The notes below the pieces were generated by a model. The model searched no databases, was not told the DNA's origin, and saw nothing but the letters and a program-made list of their open reading frames with translations. DNA of 64,000 nucleotides from Cloacibacterium caeni (GTDB lineage: Bacteria > Bacteroidota > Bacteroidia > Flavobacteriales > Weeksellaceae), in contig NZ_OU015321.1 in NCBI RefSeq assembly GCF_907163105.1, positions 1,488,001 to 1,552,000 on the forward strand, written 5' to 3'. Of the stretch, positions 16,150 through 24,071 are shown piece after piece. The first letter of the stretch is position 1. Each line of letters begins with the position of its first letter. The position numbers and the translations under genes are program-made.

Positions 16150-16282
16150 GCAATAGGGATAGAAGTGAAAATCCTTTTATTTTTCTTTGACAAATGGAAA
16201 AATAAAAGATTGTAACGAATAGCCCGACTTTTTCTTGCTTTGGCAAAAGTAAAGGCAGAAAAAGATTGCCCTGAATATTTAC
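16150..16282 (+). ncRNA. Candidate structured RNA or dispersed element (two hairpins)
   Basis: Reads GGGATAGAAGTGAAAATCC, then CTTTTATTTTTC paired with GAAAAATAAAAG, then GATTGTAACGAATAGCCCG, then a second stem CTTTTTCTTGCTTT/AAAGGCAGAAAAAG. The order 'GATnGAAGTGnnAATCC - hairpin - GATTGTAACGnATAGC' recurs, to my recollection, in spacers of many flavobacteria with a variable hairpin. Conserved bases flanking a variable stem point to an RNA element or mobile repeat. No function is known to me, and I cannot say whether it is transcribed. Confidence 0.5.
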
Positions 16283-16284
16283 GA

Positions 16285-16318
16285 TTTTAGATTTAGGATT
16301 TGGGATTTAGGATTTAGG
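16285..16318. repeat. Short TTAGGATTT tandem repeat
   Basis: Four irregular copies of T-TTAGGATTT/TGGGATTT units directly 3' of the flippase gene. Confidence 0.6.
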
Positions 16319-16323
16319 CTTTT

Positions 16324-17808
16324 TTAAAATTTAAGGATAGACTTGAAGAAATCTTTGGTTAAAAATTTATCTAAAGGATAAATTCTCATAAAGTGATTCC
16401 CTACAAAGAAAATGATGAGAACCAAAGCTGGTTTGTATACCAAATTCAAAAAACTATTTGAAAAATTAGGCAAAACAATCGCCAAGGAAATGGCTAAAGT
16501 TGCTAAAATCACGCTGTATAACATTTCTATTGTAAAAGGAGAAACCTTGAATTGATAGTAGTTAAAAGCAATTTTGGTCAAGTTGAAAATCGTCAATGAA
16601 ACGGCGTAAGAAATAGAAATTCCCAGAATTCCTAAACTGGTATTATTAATGAAATAAAAGTTAAGACTCGTGGTAAGAACCGCCAAAAACAACATCACAT
16701 AAATATTAAATCGGTAATATTTTGACATGGAAATAATGTGACTGTTAAAACCTGTTGCCAATTCAAATAACAGTGCAAAACCAATCACCCAAACCAGCGG
16801 TTGCGCTTCCAGTAATAATTTTCCAGATTTTGGCATAAAATCCGTGAGATAAGGATAACCAACTGCAATACAAGAAAATAACACCAACCCAAGAAAAAAT
16901 AAACTCAGAGAGGTTTTTTTATAGTAAACATCGAGTTCTTTAATGGTGTCGTCTGCAAAATGCTTACTAATGATTGGCGCAGAAATATTATACAATCCCA
17001 TCGATGGAATGCTAATCAGTTGTACCACCGAAAAAACCGTGCTGTAAATTCCGTTTTCTTCGAAAGAAAGCTTTTCACCAATCATGTAATTGGAAATATT
17101 CAGTGCTAAAAAACTTCCTAAATTTCCTAAAAATCCATAAAAACTGTAATTCAAGATTTCTTTCCAAAGTTTATCTTTTTTGACAAAATCTGTACTGAAA
17201 TCTGGCGATATTTTTTCTAGTTTATTGGTATACAAAACATAACCAATTAATCCCAGCCCAAAAATGCCTAAGAAAAATCCGTAAGATATTTTTTCTGAAG
17301 TTCCTAAGAAAAAGAACAGACAAAACGCTCCAAGATTGGCTAGTTTTGGGAAAATATTTTCAAAAATATTCGGAACAACGATTCTTTTGAAATTAGAAAT
17401 ATATCGGTTAAAAACTGCGGAAAGCGACATCACCAAAACCATTGGTAAAATCAAGCGCTTCATATCCCATAACTCAGAATCTTCTTGAAACGAATAAAAA
17501 ATATAGAAAAATGCAAAAAATCCGAGTAAAAAAATAAAGAAATTAATCCCAACTCCAACTAAAGAAAGGCTAAAAAGATTCTGATGTTTTCCTTCTTCTT
17601 TCGCTTTCCCGAAAAAGTAAACGTTAGAATAACTTAACCCGAAAACCACAAAAGGAACTAGCATTAAGGTTGCCGATAAAACGAAACGCAGTTTTCCGTA
17701 GAAAACCATATCAAACGGAAATATGAAAATAGCAGAAACAGTTCCCAGTAAAAAACCAAGGTATCCTATGATAGAATATTTAAAACTTTGTCTGGCTACT
17801 ACGCTCAT
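16324..17808 (-). CDS. Oligosaccharide flippase family protein (Wzx-like)
   Basis: 494 residues with about 14 hydrophobic spans and the MOP-superfamily opening MSVVARQSFKYSIIGYLGFLLG. Moves lipid-linked sugars across the inner membrane. Last gene of a minus-strand run that also has an FkbM methyltransferase and glycosyltransferases, so it likely exports the glycan built by them. Polysaccharide type cannot be told. Gap to the FkbM gene is 20 bp. Confidence 0.87.
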   Translation of the reverse strand: MSVVARQSFKYSIIGYLGFLLGTVSAIFIFPFDMVFYGKLRFVLSATLMLVPFVVFGLSYSNVYFFGKAKEEGKHQNLFSLSLVGVGINFFIFLLGFFAFFYIFYSFQEDSELWDMKRLILPMVLVMSLSAVFNRYISNFKRIVVPNIFENIFPKLANLGAFCLFFFLGTSEKISYGFFLGIFGLGLIGYVLYTNKLEKISPDFSTDFVKKDKLWKEILNYSFYGFLGNLGSFLALNISNYMIGEKLSFEENGIYSTVFSVVQLISIPSMGLYNISAPIISKHFADDTIKELDVYYKKTSLSLFFLGLVLFSCIAVGYPYLTDFMPKSGKLLLEAQPLVWVIGFALLFELATGFNSHIISMSKYYRFNIYVMLFLAVLTTSLNFYFINNTSLGILGISISYAVSLTIFNLTKIAFNYYQFKVSPFTIEMLYSVILATLAISLAIVLPNFSNSFLNLVYKPALVLIIFFVGNHFMRIYPLDKFLTKDFFKSILKF

Positions 17809-17828
17809 AAATCAGGTTAAGGCAAAGG

Positions 17829-18623
17829 TTAAGATTGAGGAATAAAAATAATATTGTTAATGTAATTTTCGTAATCTTTTACAAAGATAGCATTTTGAGA
17901 TTTGACAAACTCTTCTGTCAGTCTTTTCAATTCAAAAGTATTTCTCTGTAAATAATGCGCTTCAAAACCCCAATTTTCCACTTCTGAAATCATATTCCAA
18001 ATCGGTTCTTTATGATGGCGCTGTTCTATTTCCACCATTACCGTTGGTTTAAATTTCAAAATGGTTTCCTTCGCTCCAAAAAGTGTTTTCATCTCGTTTC
18101 CTTCTACATCTATTTTGATGAAATCTACTTTTTCTAATTTTTGAATTGGAGCAAAATCATCTAGTTTTACCACTTTCACCTTTTGAATAATGGTTTTTTC
18201 TTCATTTTCTTCTCTGAAATCGGTCTGCAAAGTCCCTCTTGAATTTACTTTTTCACCTTTCAAAACTGGAATTTTAAATTCTGCCACCGTGTTTTCGTCT
18301 GACAAAGCCACCGAAAACAGTTTAACCTTCGGAAATAGCCTTTTCAATCTTCTGTTCAAAGATTTATTGGGTTCAAAAGCATAAATATTTTGAGGAAAAA
18401 GATGATATTCTAACTGATAAATAAAATGTCCCACGTTTGCGCCAACATCTATAAAAACAGCATCTTTAGGAAGAAATTCTGTTAACCAAAGCAATTCTGG
18501 CTCTACTTTTCTGGAAATAATATTTTCGCGAGAAAGTTGATTTTGTTTCTTAAAAAACCTCTGTTTATACAACTGAGGAATGATATATTGAGAAGCTTCT
18601 ATAAGAATTTGGTAGAGTTTCAT
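17829..18623 (-). CDS. FkbM family SAM-dependent methyltransferase
   Basis: 264 residues from ATG 18623 (MKLYQILIEASQ), 7 bp after the stop of the upstream gene; the open frame reaches a TTG at 18644 that would overlap. SAM site DAVFIDVGANVGHF, acidic end of strand 2 in AFEPNKS, and the FkbM signature DFIKIDVEGNEMKTLFGA. These enzymes methylate hydroxyls of sugars or secondary metabolites; with a flippase and glycosyltransferases next to it, O-methylation of a surface glycan is likely. Confidence 0.9.
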   Translation of the reverse strand: MKLYQILIEASQYIIPQLYKQRFFKKQNQLSRENIISRKVEPELLWLTEFLPKDAVFIDVGANVGHFIYQLEYHLFPQNIYAFEPNKSLNRRLKRLFPKVKLFSVALSDENTVAEFKIPVLKGEKVNSRGTLQTDFREENEEKTIIQKVKVVKLDDFAPIQKLEKVDFIKIDVEGNEMKTLFGAKETILKFKPTVMVEIEQRHHKEPIWNMISEVENWGFEAHYLQRNTFELKRLTEEFVKSQNAIFVKDYENYINNIIFIPQS

Positions 18624-18630
18624 GGATTCA

Positions 18631-19698
18631 TTATAAGAGTGCAAAAATAGTTTTTTCTAGTTCTTGTAAGACTTTTTCTTTGCTAAATTCTGAAAAATCT
18701 ACATCTTTTTTGATAAATAGAAAATCTCCTAGACTTCCTTTTTCTGGAATAATAAAAGAATATTTTGAAGGATAATTTTTTGGGAAAACCGCCAATTTTC
18801 CATATTTAATCGCATCACCAATGTTTCCGCTCATTTTGGTAAAGCCGTAAATTTCTTTTTGACTAAAAAAAGCCGTTTCTTGTTGAATTGGGCACCACAA
18901 AACATCTGCTTTTTGCATAAAATGATCAAAAATATCTTGTAGAACTTTTTCTGTGAAATATTTGATGGAAATATTATCTGGTTTTGATTTCTCAAAATCT
19001 TGAAGCATTTCCAATTCTTTTCCCGATGCTTTCCCAAGGAATATAATTTCGAAAGGAAAATGAAAAATTTTAATTGATTTCAAAACTCTTTCATAATTTC
19101 TTCTTTTCTGCGAAACCGCTCCTGGAATGACAATAGTATAAGTTTCATTTTTAGGTTTTTCTAAAAATTTGGTGTAAAAAATCGGTAAGAATGTATATTT
19201 GTCAGGCTGAGCGGAGTCGAAGCCTCGGTCTAAAACCAAAAGATTTTTTGCTTTTTTGTAAACTTTTGACTTCCTCAATAAACCTTCTTTCAATAACAAT
19301 TTCAAACGATACTGAAAATCTTCTTTGAAAACAGAGCTCAACAAATCAAAGTTTGAAGCTTTCACAAAATTCAAATTATGACAAATAATCGAAGTATTGA
19401 ATTTCTCTGCAATTTTCTCAAAAACATTGAAGTAGCGATGAACTGTTCCGATGATAATCAAATCATAATTTTTAGTTTGAAGTTGTTTGAAAATCGTTTG
19501 ATGGTTTGATTTTATTTTGTTCTCAGTTTCTTGTAAACCAAGCGTTTTCAGAATCTTTTCGCTGAAATAATAATCCACAGAAAATACTTTGGAATCATTC
19601 ATTAATTCCATAAAATTCAGCGCAATTTCAGCGTGAGTATCGAGTTCTATGTATGCGATTTTTTTCAACTTTCTGAATTCATTATTTAAATGTTTCAA
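18631..19698 (-). CDS. Putative GT-B-type glycosyltransferase with in-frame repeat insertion
   Basis: 355 residues. No classical motif is complete, but an N-terminal Rossmann-like strand (KKIAYIELDTHAEIALNFMELM), a central strand TYTIVIPGAVSQKRRNYERVLKSI, FEIIFLGKASGKE and a late DVLWCPIQ...GAIKYGK-like block resemble GT-B enzymes. Start is a TTG at 19698, as no in-frame ATG precedes the conserved first strand; the previous gene ends 6 bp upstream. Residues about 158-166 (GFDSAQPDK) come from a 28-bp repeat also present in the other glycosyltransferase of the cluster. The frame stays open, so the protein probably tolerates it. Confidence 0.7.
   Translation of the reverse strand: MKHLNNEFRKLKKIAYIELDTHAEIALNFMELMNDSKVFSVDYYFSEKILKTLGLQETENKIKSNHQTIFKQLQTKNYDLIIIGTVHRYFNVFEKIAEKFNTSIICHNLNFVKASNFDLLSSVFKEDFQYRLKLLLKEGLLRKSKVYKKAKNLLVLDRGFDSAQPDKYTFLPIFYTKFLEKPKNETYTIVIPGAVSQKRRNYERVLKSIKIFHFPFEIIFLGKASGKELEMLQDFEKSKPDNISIKYFTEKVLQDIFDHFMQKADVLWCPIQQETAFFSQKEIYGFTKMSGNIGDAIKYGKLAVFPKNYPSKYSFIIPEKGSLGDFLFIKKDVDFSEFSKEKVLQELEKTIFALL
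19198..19225 (-). repeat. 28-bp repeat inside a coding gene, copy 1
   Basis: Identical over 28 bp to 21865-21892. On the minus strand it encodes GFDSAQPDK. Its core CTGAGCGGAGTCGAAG is one arm of a palindrome I know from flavobacterial spacers. Confidence 0.85.
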
Positions 19699-19704
19699 AT
19701 GAAT

Positions 19705-21369
19705 CTAATTATTAGGATTTCTAATTGGTTCTGGCACTTCTAATAAACCATTATCAAAAACTTTCTTCCCATCAATAAAAGTAGATACAACATTTACATT
19801 AAGTATAAACTTTTCATCAATTCTCATTAAATCTCTATCTAAAACTATAAAATCCGCATTTTTTCCCACTTCTAAACTTCCTCTTTCTTTTTCCTGAAAT
19901 ACAGATTTTGCCGCCCAAATGGTCATTCCACGTAATGTTTGTTCTCTGGTTAAAGCATTTTCTTTTTGGAAACCATTTTCAGGATAATTCTGCGCATCTT
20001 TTCTTGCTACTGCAGCCAAAAACGTTTTAAAAGGATTGATATCTTCCACAGGAAAATCTGTTCCCAATGCAACCCAACCGTTTTGTTTCAACAAATCTTG
20101 ATAAGCATACGCCGTTTTGATGCGTTCACTTCCCAATCTTTCTTCCGCCCAATACATGTCAGAAGTGGCGTGAGTTGGCTGAACAGATGGAACAATATTA
20201 TATTTTCCAAAATATTGAAAATCAGCAGGGTTTACAATTTGAGCATGTTCAATCCTCCATCTTTTATCGTTTTTACCTTTTAGAACATCACCATAAATTT
20301 TTAGAATTTCTCGGTTGGCAGAATCACCGATGGCATGAGTACACATCTGTAAATTACTCTTAATCAATTTTTTAGATAAATTTTCAAAATGAGATTTTTC
20401 GCTCAATAGAAAACCTCTCCATTTTGGTTTATCATGATAATCACTTAACAAACACGCACCTCTACTTCCCAAAGCGCCGTCTGCATAAACTTTAAAACCG
20501 CCAACAGTGATTTTTCCGTTCGTGTATCGACCTTTTTTAGTCCATTTTTCGTAATAATCAGGATTATCACTTAAAAGTGCAAAAACATTCATTTTCAACA
20601 CTTTTTGCTTCTGAGATTTTTCTAAAAGTGACAAAGTATGTTCAGAAATCCCGCAATCATGAAGTGAAGTTAAACCGAAAGCAAAGCATTCTTTTTGCAA
20701 CTCCCCGAAATATTTGATGGCCAAATCATCTTCAATCTCTGGAATCATTTTTTCTACCAAATCCATGGCATTATCAACTAAAATTCCAGTCAATTTTCCG
20801 TTTTTCTGTTCAATATCTCCTCCTAAAACTTTAGTTTCGGTTGTAATTTTGGCCAAATCCAAAGCTTTTTGATTGGCAATGGCAGCGTGACCATCCACTC
20901 TTTTTAGATAAACCGGACGATTAGGAAACAATTCATCTAATTTTTCTTTGGTTGGATATTCTTTTACCGCCCAATCATTCTGATCCCAACCTCTTCCATA
21001 CAACCAAAATTTAGGAGCTGTTTCGCTGTATTTTTTGATTTTTTCTACAATTTCTTCCCAAGATTTAGTGCCAACCAAATCACTTTTCCAACGATCTGTT
21101 GCATAACCTGTAAAATGGCAATGCGCATCTATAAAACCAGGATAAATAGGCTTTTGTTGAGCATCAATTTTTTGAGTTGCAGTATAATTTTTTAGAATTT
21201 CTTTTCCTCCAACAGCTACAATTTTTCCTTTGGAAATCGCCATTGCTTCTGCGATATCAAAATTTTGATTTACCGTATAAATTTTAGCATTGTAAACAAT
21301 TAAATCTGCTTTTTTTTGCGCGGAAAACAATCCGAAGAATAGTAAAAAGAGTATTTGTAGATTTTTCAT
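19705..21369 (-). CDS. Secreted amidohydrolase (YtcJ-like)
   Basis: 554 residues with a signal peptide (MKNLQILFLLFFGLFSAQ). The amidohydrolase-3 layout is clear: A-D-L-I-V-Y-N-A-K-I-Y-T-V start, metal site PGFIDAHCHF (H83, H85), RVDGHAAIANQKAL, HDCGI, G-F-K-V-Y-A-D-G-A-L-G-S-R-G, THAIGD, RIEHAQIV, and the C-terminal GTDFPVEDINPF. Members hydrolyse amides or cyclic imides; substrate unknown. Its place inside a glycan gene run (gaps of 3 and 6 bp) may only reflect operon packing. Confidence 0.9.
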   Translation of the reverse strand: MKNLQILFLLFFGLFSAQKKADLIVYNAKIYTVNQNFDIAEAMAISKGKIVAVGGKEILKNYTATQKIDAQQKPIYPGFIDAHCHFTGYATDRWKSDLVGTKSWEEIVEKIKKYSETAPKFWLYGRGWDQNDWAVKEYPTKEKLDELFPNRPVYLKRVDGHAAIANQKALDLAKITTETKVLGGDIEQKNGKLTGILVDNAMDLVEKMIPEIEDDLAIKYFGELQKECFAFGLTSLHDCGISEHTLSLLEKSQKQKVLKMNVFALLSDNPDYYEKWTKKGRYTNGKITVGGFKVYADGALGSRGACLLSDYHDKPKWRGFLLSEKSHFENLSKKLIKSNLQMCTHAIGDSANREILKIYGDVLKGKNDKRWRIEHAQIVNPADFQYFGKYNIVPSVQPTHATSDMYWAEERLGSERIKTAYAYQDLLKQNGWVALGTDFPVEDINPFKTFLAAVARKDAQNYPENGFQKENALTREQTLRGMTIWAAKSVFQEKERGSLEVGKNADFIVLDRDLMRIDEKFILNVNVVSTFIDGKKVFDNGLLEVPEPIRNPNN

Positions 21370-21372
21370 ATT

Positions 21373-22284
21373 TTATGATTTCATAATTTTTTTAAACATT
21401 TCACTCAAACGTAAATCTCTGATAAACGCAATTTCTTCTTGGCTTAAAACTCTAGGATTTTTCTGCTTCAAAAATGATTTCATGGTGATAAAAAACTCTG
21501 AAACCGATTTATTTTTCCAAGAAGATTTTGCGGAAGAAATTGCAGCTAATGGAAAATTAAGACCAATATTATAAAAATATTCTCCCAATTTCTGGGCTTT
21601 TTGAGATTTATATTTATAGGCAGTTGGGCGAAGATGTTTCACCCAAAGGTCTTGAAGTGTTACTGTTTCAAATCTGTGCATTTTACACAACATCACATCT
21701 ATATTATCCCAACCGAGAACCGCTCTCAAACCTTTCATTTTCAGAAATAATTCTTTTCGGTAAGACTTTATAGGACCACGAACGTGATTTTTAGAAGACA
21801 GATTTTCGAAAATCCATTCATTTTGGTTGGTAAAATCGTGAAGCTGTAAAGTTGTAAAGTCGTTTTTGTCAGGCTGAGCGGAGTCGAAGCCTTTTTGGAT
21901 ATAAACCAAACCAGAGACCATACCTGCTTTTGGATTTTTTTCGTAAACTTCGTTTATCTTTTCTAAATAATTTTCAGGAAAAATAATATCTGCATCAAAT
22001 TTACAAACCACATCAAAATTTTCTACATTTTCGGATTCTAAACCTTTATTAAAAGTTCTCACGACTTTTGCGCCGGGTTCGTGCTTTGATAATTTTAGAT
22101 TATAGATTCTAAATTTTAAATTATTTTCTAAAAATTTTTCTACAATTTCATGAGTTTTATCGGTAGAACCGTCGTTCACAATGACGCATTTAAAATCCTG
22201 AAACGTCTGATTTTTCAGCGATTCTAAACACGGAAGTATGTTTTCTTCTTCGTTGTGAGCGGGAATTATAATGAGAAACTTCAT
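21373..22284 (-). CDS. Glycosyltransferase family 2 with in-frame repeat insertion
   Basis: 303 residues, GT-A fold: MKFLIIIPAHNEEENILPCLESL, VNDGST at 36-41, DAD metal motif at 97-99, HVRGPIKSYRKELF and LGWDNIDVML in the acceptor half. It adds a sugar from a nucleotide donor in the cytosol. Residues 132-140 (GFDSAQPDK) come from the same 28-bp repeat as in the neighbouring glycosyltransferase-like gene, placed between the nucleotide-sugar half and the acceptor half, where a loop is expected. Overall length remains normal. Confidence 0.9.
   Translation of the reverse strand: MKFLIIIPAHNEEENILPCLESLKNQTFQDFKCVIVNDGSTDKTHEIVEKFLENNLKFRIYNLKLSKHEPGAKVVRTFNKGLESENVENFDVVCKFDADIIFPENYLEKINEVYEKNPKAGMVSGLVYIQKGFDSAQPDKNDFTTLQLHDFTNQNEWIFENLSSKNHVRGPIKSYRKELFLKMKGLRAVLGWDNIDVMLCKMHRFETVTLQDLWVKHLRPTAYKYKSQKAQKLGEYFYNIGLNFPLAAISSAKSSWKNKSVSEFFITMKSFLKQKNPRVLSQEEIAFIRDLRLSEMFKKIMKS
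21865..21892 (-). repeat. 28-bp repeat inside a coding gene, copy 2
   Basis: Perfect copy of 19198-19225, same orientation and same reading phase, again giving GFDSAQPDK. Confidence 0.85.
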
Positions 22285-22287
22285 GGA

Positions 22288-22557
22288 TTACATTAATTCG
22301 TCATGCCATTCTTTGATGATTACTTTCGATACTAAACCTGTGGTTACAAAAGGGTCGCCTTTTACAAATTCTTCTGCTGATTCTCTGTCGGTGAAAATCG
22401 CCATCGCTCCTTCTCCCGGAATTGCAAACGGACCAATTCCCAATATTTTTCCAGCTTTCACAAAGATTTCTTCATTGGCTTGATGCGCAGGAAAAACTTC
22501 CATCATTTTCTCCATAGTCGTATCTGGTGCGGTTTCGTAAAGGACTACTGTTTTCAT
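22288..22557 (-). CDS. YciI family protein
   Basis: 89 residues, one YCII ferredoxin-like domain: strand MKTVVLYETA, helix with FPAHQANEEIFVKAGKILGIGPF (the conserved His), GAMAIFTDRESAEEFVKGDPFV and final strand. Members include dehydrochlorinase-like proteins with unknown substrates. It is 13 bp downstream of the AbiH gene and 3 bp upstream of a glycosyltransferase. Confidence 0.88.
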   Translation of the reverse strand: MKTVVLYETAPDTTMEKMMEVFPAHQANEEIFVKAGKILGIGPFAIPGEGAMAIFTDRESAEEFVKGDPFVTTGLVSKVIIKEWHDELM

Positions 22558-22570
22558 ATTTTTTTTGGAT

Positions 22571-23875
22571 TTATGCTAATTCATTAAATAAATTTTCTGG
22601 AGTGGATTCAAGAAATTGCAACCTTTTAGTTTTCATTAAGTCTTCAATGATGTTTTTATCTTGAATTACCGCTAAAAGATTTTTCAACAATTCTGCTTTT
22701 GCAGAAATTGAATGATAAAACACAATTATTTTATTATTCTCTCTTAATTTTATAATCTTAAAAACATCATTAATATAGTCTTTATCTGAAATATCTAAAG
22801 AATGCCCCCAAAAGTAAAATACATAGTTATGTTCATCTTTTGTCATTGGTTTTTCAAACTGTTTAATAACGTTATCTAGAAAAAGATAATCTGTATTTTT
22901 ATGAAGTTTTTGAAAATATTTTGTAAATTGAAAAAGCTTATCATCTTTTAGTGAATTTTCAATTTCATCTACACCTAAAACTATTTCTAATTCTTCCAAT
23001 TTATTACCCCAATTTTCAATTGATTTTCCATGTAAAAATTCGATTTTGTAAGATGTAAAATTATTATTATATAATTTTTGAAGAGAATTAGTATAATTAA
23101 AGGAATATATTTTTGTAACACTATTAAACAAAAATTTTTTGTTTTTTATAATGAAATTTTCTTTAATATCTTCTTTAAAATTTTTATAAAATGAATTAAC
23201 AATGAAAATTAAATAGTCATTAAAAATTCCTATAAATTCTTCTAATGAATTGTATATTGAGTCAAAGAATTTTTTTTCCTTAAAATATTGTATTTCATTA
23301 TCGATGGTTAATATAAAATTTTTATCTAGAATTGAATACCTATCACCATCTTCATCTTTAAATAAATTAAAATTTATAAGAATATTATGTTGTAACTTAT
23401 TGTGAAAATAATTGTTACTATCATAATTACTTGTATAAAATTTACTCTCATCACCTAAAAAACCATATATTATTTTTTCAAAATCGCCACGATTAAAAGA
23501 TTCAAAATAGATTGAAACTATTTTTAAAACTCTATTGATTTCAGTTTCAAAATCTATCCATGTTTCTATTTTAGAATCTTCAACGGTCTTTAAATATTGA
23601 AACCAACTATTTTTTATAAGTCTATCTTGAATTGATTTTAATTTATCAGAATTAAATTTAATGTTTTGAACATCATAACAATTTAAAATTCCATTATAAA
23701 AAAACTCATCTTTTTGTTTAAAACTTTCATTAAATAAATCAGAAAAGCTAACTTCAGAATCAGAAAAATTATAATTTCCTATTTCTCTCAAAATAGTTAT
23801 CAAGTGATTATATTTTGTTGGCAAAAAATGCCTCAGATCAAATCCATTTCCTAAAATTACAATTTTCTCTGCCAT
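22571..23875 (-). CDS. AbiH-type abortive infection protein
   Basis: 434 residues. The start MAEKIVILGNGFDLRHFLPTKY carries the AbiH signature LGNGFDL (residues 8-14, nucleotide-binding-like loop) and a later block FYFWGHSLDISDKDYI near 360 is the second family hallmark. AbiH, first seen in lactococci, protects against phage; its mechanism is not established. The gene is richer in A/T and Asn/Lys/Phe codons than its neighbours, and its upstream spacer is filled with repeat fragments, consistent with acquisition. It heads the run of minus-strand genes that ends at the flippase. No companion defence gene is visible. Confidence 0.85.
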   Translation of the reverse strand: MAEKIVILGNGFDLRHFLPTKYNHLITILREIGNYNFSDSEVSFSDLFNESFKQKDEFFYNGILNCYDVQNIKFNSDKLKSIQDRLIKNSWFQYLKTVEDSKIETWIDFETEINRVLKIVSIYFESFNRGDFEKIIYGFLGDESKFYTSNYDSNNYFHNKLQHNILINFNLFKDEDGDRYSILDKNFILTIDNEIQYFKEKKFFDSIYNSLEEFIGIFNDYLIFIVNSFYKNFKEDIKENFIIKNKKFLFNSVTKIYSFNYTNSLQKLYNNNFTSYKIEFLHGKSIENWGNKLEELEIVLGVDEIENSLKDDKLFQFTKYFQKLHKNTDYLFLDNVIKQFEKPMTKDEHNYVFYFWGHSLDISDKDYINDVFKIIKLRENNKIIVFYHSISAKAELLKNLLAVIQDKNIIEDLMKTKRLQFLESTPENLFNELA

Positions 23876-23889
23876 AATATATAATTTCT

Positions 23890-24062
23890 ATCGTTCCTAC
23901 GGAACTACCTTTCAAATTCTACATTTTTCTTACAAACCTTTTGCTTCTACGAAGCAAAAATATTTTCAATTATAAACAAACTCAATAAAATTTTATAATT
24001 TTTAGATTGCTTCGTTCCTCGCAATGACAAGGTAATCTTCATTTTCAATTCTCAACTTTCAA
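23890..24062. repeat. Patch of palindromic repeat fragments between AbiH and polA
   Basis: GTTCC-TAC-GGAAC (23893-23905), TTTTGCTTC-TAC-GAAGCAAAA (23939-23959) and ATTGCTTCGTTCCTCGCAAT (24006-24025) are three hairpins in 140 bp, followed by CAATTCTCAACTTTCAATTCTCAATTCT (short direct repeats). No gene or -7 box seen. Confidence 0.7.
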
Positions 24063-24071
24063 TTCTCAATT

